DNA of 5,483 nucleotides from Candidatus Aerophobota bacterium (GTDB lineage: Bacteria > Aerophobota > Aerophobia > Aerophobales > B3-G15): the NCBI GenBank assembly GCA_030607715.1, contig JAUWJM010000112.1, positions 1 to 5,483 on the forward strand, written 5' to 3'. Both the position numbers and the translations under genes were made by a program. The notes under the pieces were generated by a model. That model saw nothing but the letters and a program-made list of their open reading frames with translations. It did no database searches and was not told where the DNA came from. Shown here in pieces: positions 4,607 through 5,483 of the stretch (the stretch's first letter is position 1; each line of letters starts with the position of its first letter).

Positions 4607-5483
4607 ATGCTTGATAAATTAACACCTGTTTTAGATGAAAAGTTAAAGTTGTTGGAAAGGGAAGGTAGATTAAAGGGGGAAGAAAAAGTCATCGTTGATA
4701 CAGTTCCTCCCAAAGATGGATTTGGTAGAAAAATAGTTATGAGTGATAAACGCACCCTCTTAAATTTTGCATCAAACAGTTACCTTGGCATCTCTAATGA
4801 CCCAAGATTGATTAAAGCTGAGCATGAGGCAGATTTAAAGTTTGGAGTTGGTCCAGGTGCTGTTAGGTTTATCTCTGGAACACAGGAACCTCATATTAAG
4901 TTGGAGAAAAAGTTAGCGAAGTTTTACAAAAAAGAGGCTGGAATGATATTTAGCTCTGCTTATGCTGCTAATTGTGGAATTATTGCTCCATTGATGGATA
5001 AAGATACCTATATTATAAGCGATAAGCTAAATCACAATAGTATAATTATGGCAATAAAATTTGCTGGGATTTCCAGGGATAGGAAAAAAATTTATGCTCA
5101 TTGTAATATGGATGAGTTAAAAGAACGCATAGATGAATCTATTGGAAGTGCAAAAAGATTAATTATAATAACCGATGGTGTATTTAGCATGAGAGGAGAC
5201 TATGCTCCACTGCATGATGTAGTTTGTTTAGCAGAGAAATATGGTCCAAAATTTGAAGAGGGAATTATAACAGTTGTAGATGATTCACACGGAATAGGAG
5301 CTTATGGGAAAACTGGAAAGGGCACTGTAGAGGTTACCCGAGAAGACAGGATTGATATAGTCTCAGCAACCTTAGGGAAGGGTTTAGGAGTAGACGGTGG
5401 CTTTATTGTATCCGATGGAAGAGTTGTTGAGTATTTAAGAGAGACCTCTCCTTTATACATATATTCAAATCCAATAAGCTCAG
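4607..5483 (+). CDS. kbl: 2-amino-3-ketobutyrate CoA ligase (glycine C-acetyltransferase), 3' truncated by window
   Basis: These 292 codons, of about 395-400 expected, belong to a cytosolic PLP-dependent alpha-oxoamine synthase. The usual reaction is 2-amino-3-oxobutanoate plus CoA to glycine plus acetyl-CoA, the second step of threonine breakdown after threonine dehydrogenase. Family marks seen are NFASNSYLGISN at 53-64, VRFISGTQEPHIKLE at 86-100, ISDKLNHNSII at 137-147 with the PLP-stacking His143, TDGVFSMRGD at 189-198, VDDSHGIGAYG at 224-234 (Asp225 pairs with the PLP nitrogen), and TLGKGLG at 255-261 with the likely Schiff-base Lys258. VRFxxGTQ, DDSH and the YSN near 286-288 favour Kbl over BioF. 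A few extra residues (GPKFEEGI) lie before the DDSH strand compared with E. coli Kbl. ATG at 4607 follows GGAGG (4593-4597) by nine bases. No threonine dehydrogenase is in view, so a related acyl-CoA/amino-acid condensation remains possible. Confidence 0.9.
   Translation, partial: MLDKLTPVLDEKLKLLEREGRLKGEEKVIVDTVPPKDGFGRKIVMSDKRTLLNFASNSYLGISNDPRLIKAEHEADLKFGVGPGAVRFISGTQEPHIKLEKKLAKFYKKEAGMIFSSAYAANCGIIAPLMDKDTYIISDKLNHNSIIMAIKFAGISRDRKKIYAHCNMDELKERIDESIGSAKRLIIITDGVFSMRGDYAPLHDVVCLAEKYGPKFEEGIITVVDDSHGIGAYGKTGKGTVEVTREDRIDIVSATLGKGLGVDGGFIVSDGRVVEYLRETSPLYIYSNPISS

Overview
The window is AT-rich bacterial DNA. The substrate-binding protein has a cleavable signal peptide but no lipobox cysteine, which fits a diderm (Gram-negative type) bacterium better than a monoderm one. 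Several genes have Shine-Dalgarno sequences. The codon and residue bias (many Lys, Ile, Glu; A/T third positions) suggests a low-GC anaerobe, but the phylum cannot be assigned from this sequence.

Positions 1-4044 (minus strand, read right to left) hold a carbohydrate-uptake operon of the CUT1/MalEFG type. The order is a LacI-family regulator (2941-4044), an extracellular substrate-binding protein (1362-2855), a MalF/UgpA-type permease (411-1295) and a MalG/UgpE-type permease that runs off the left edge (1-414). The two permease genes overlap by ATGA. No ATPase is visible. It may lie further left or be a shared MsiK-type ATPase elsewhere. The regulator is preceded by a consensus promoter (TTGACA-16-TATAAT). 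A 20-bp CG-centred LacI-type operator lies just upstream of the -35, and a second short CG-centred palindrome sits at the predicted transcription start. The simplest model is an autoregulated operon released when the sugar binds the repressor.

Two post-transcriptional features stand out. A perfect 14-bp stem-loop lies between the binding-protein gene and the first permease gene and ends just before the permease ribosome-binding site. The binding-protein gene has no Shine-Dalgarno of its own and follows two tiny chained ORFs that begin at a strong GGAGG site.

Positions 4141-4606 carry no intact recognised gene. They hold a short unrecognised ORF, two inverted copies of a roughly 31-bp dispersed-repeat-like element built on a 10-bp period, and what looks like the last 30 or so codons of a lost gene. 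This stretch looks like a junction or scar between two unrelated transcription units.

Positions 4607-5483 (plus strand) are the first 292 codons of a 2-amino-3-ketobutyrate CoA ligase (kbl-like), a PLP enzyme of the alpha-oxoamine synthase family, cut by the right edge. It has its own Shine-Dalgarno and no evident functional link to the sugar operon. Overall this is an ordinary accessory sugar-transport locus with some interesting regulatory details. I see no clear evidence of a wholly new system.
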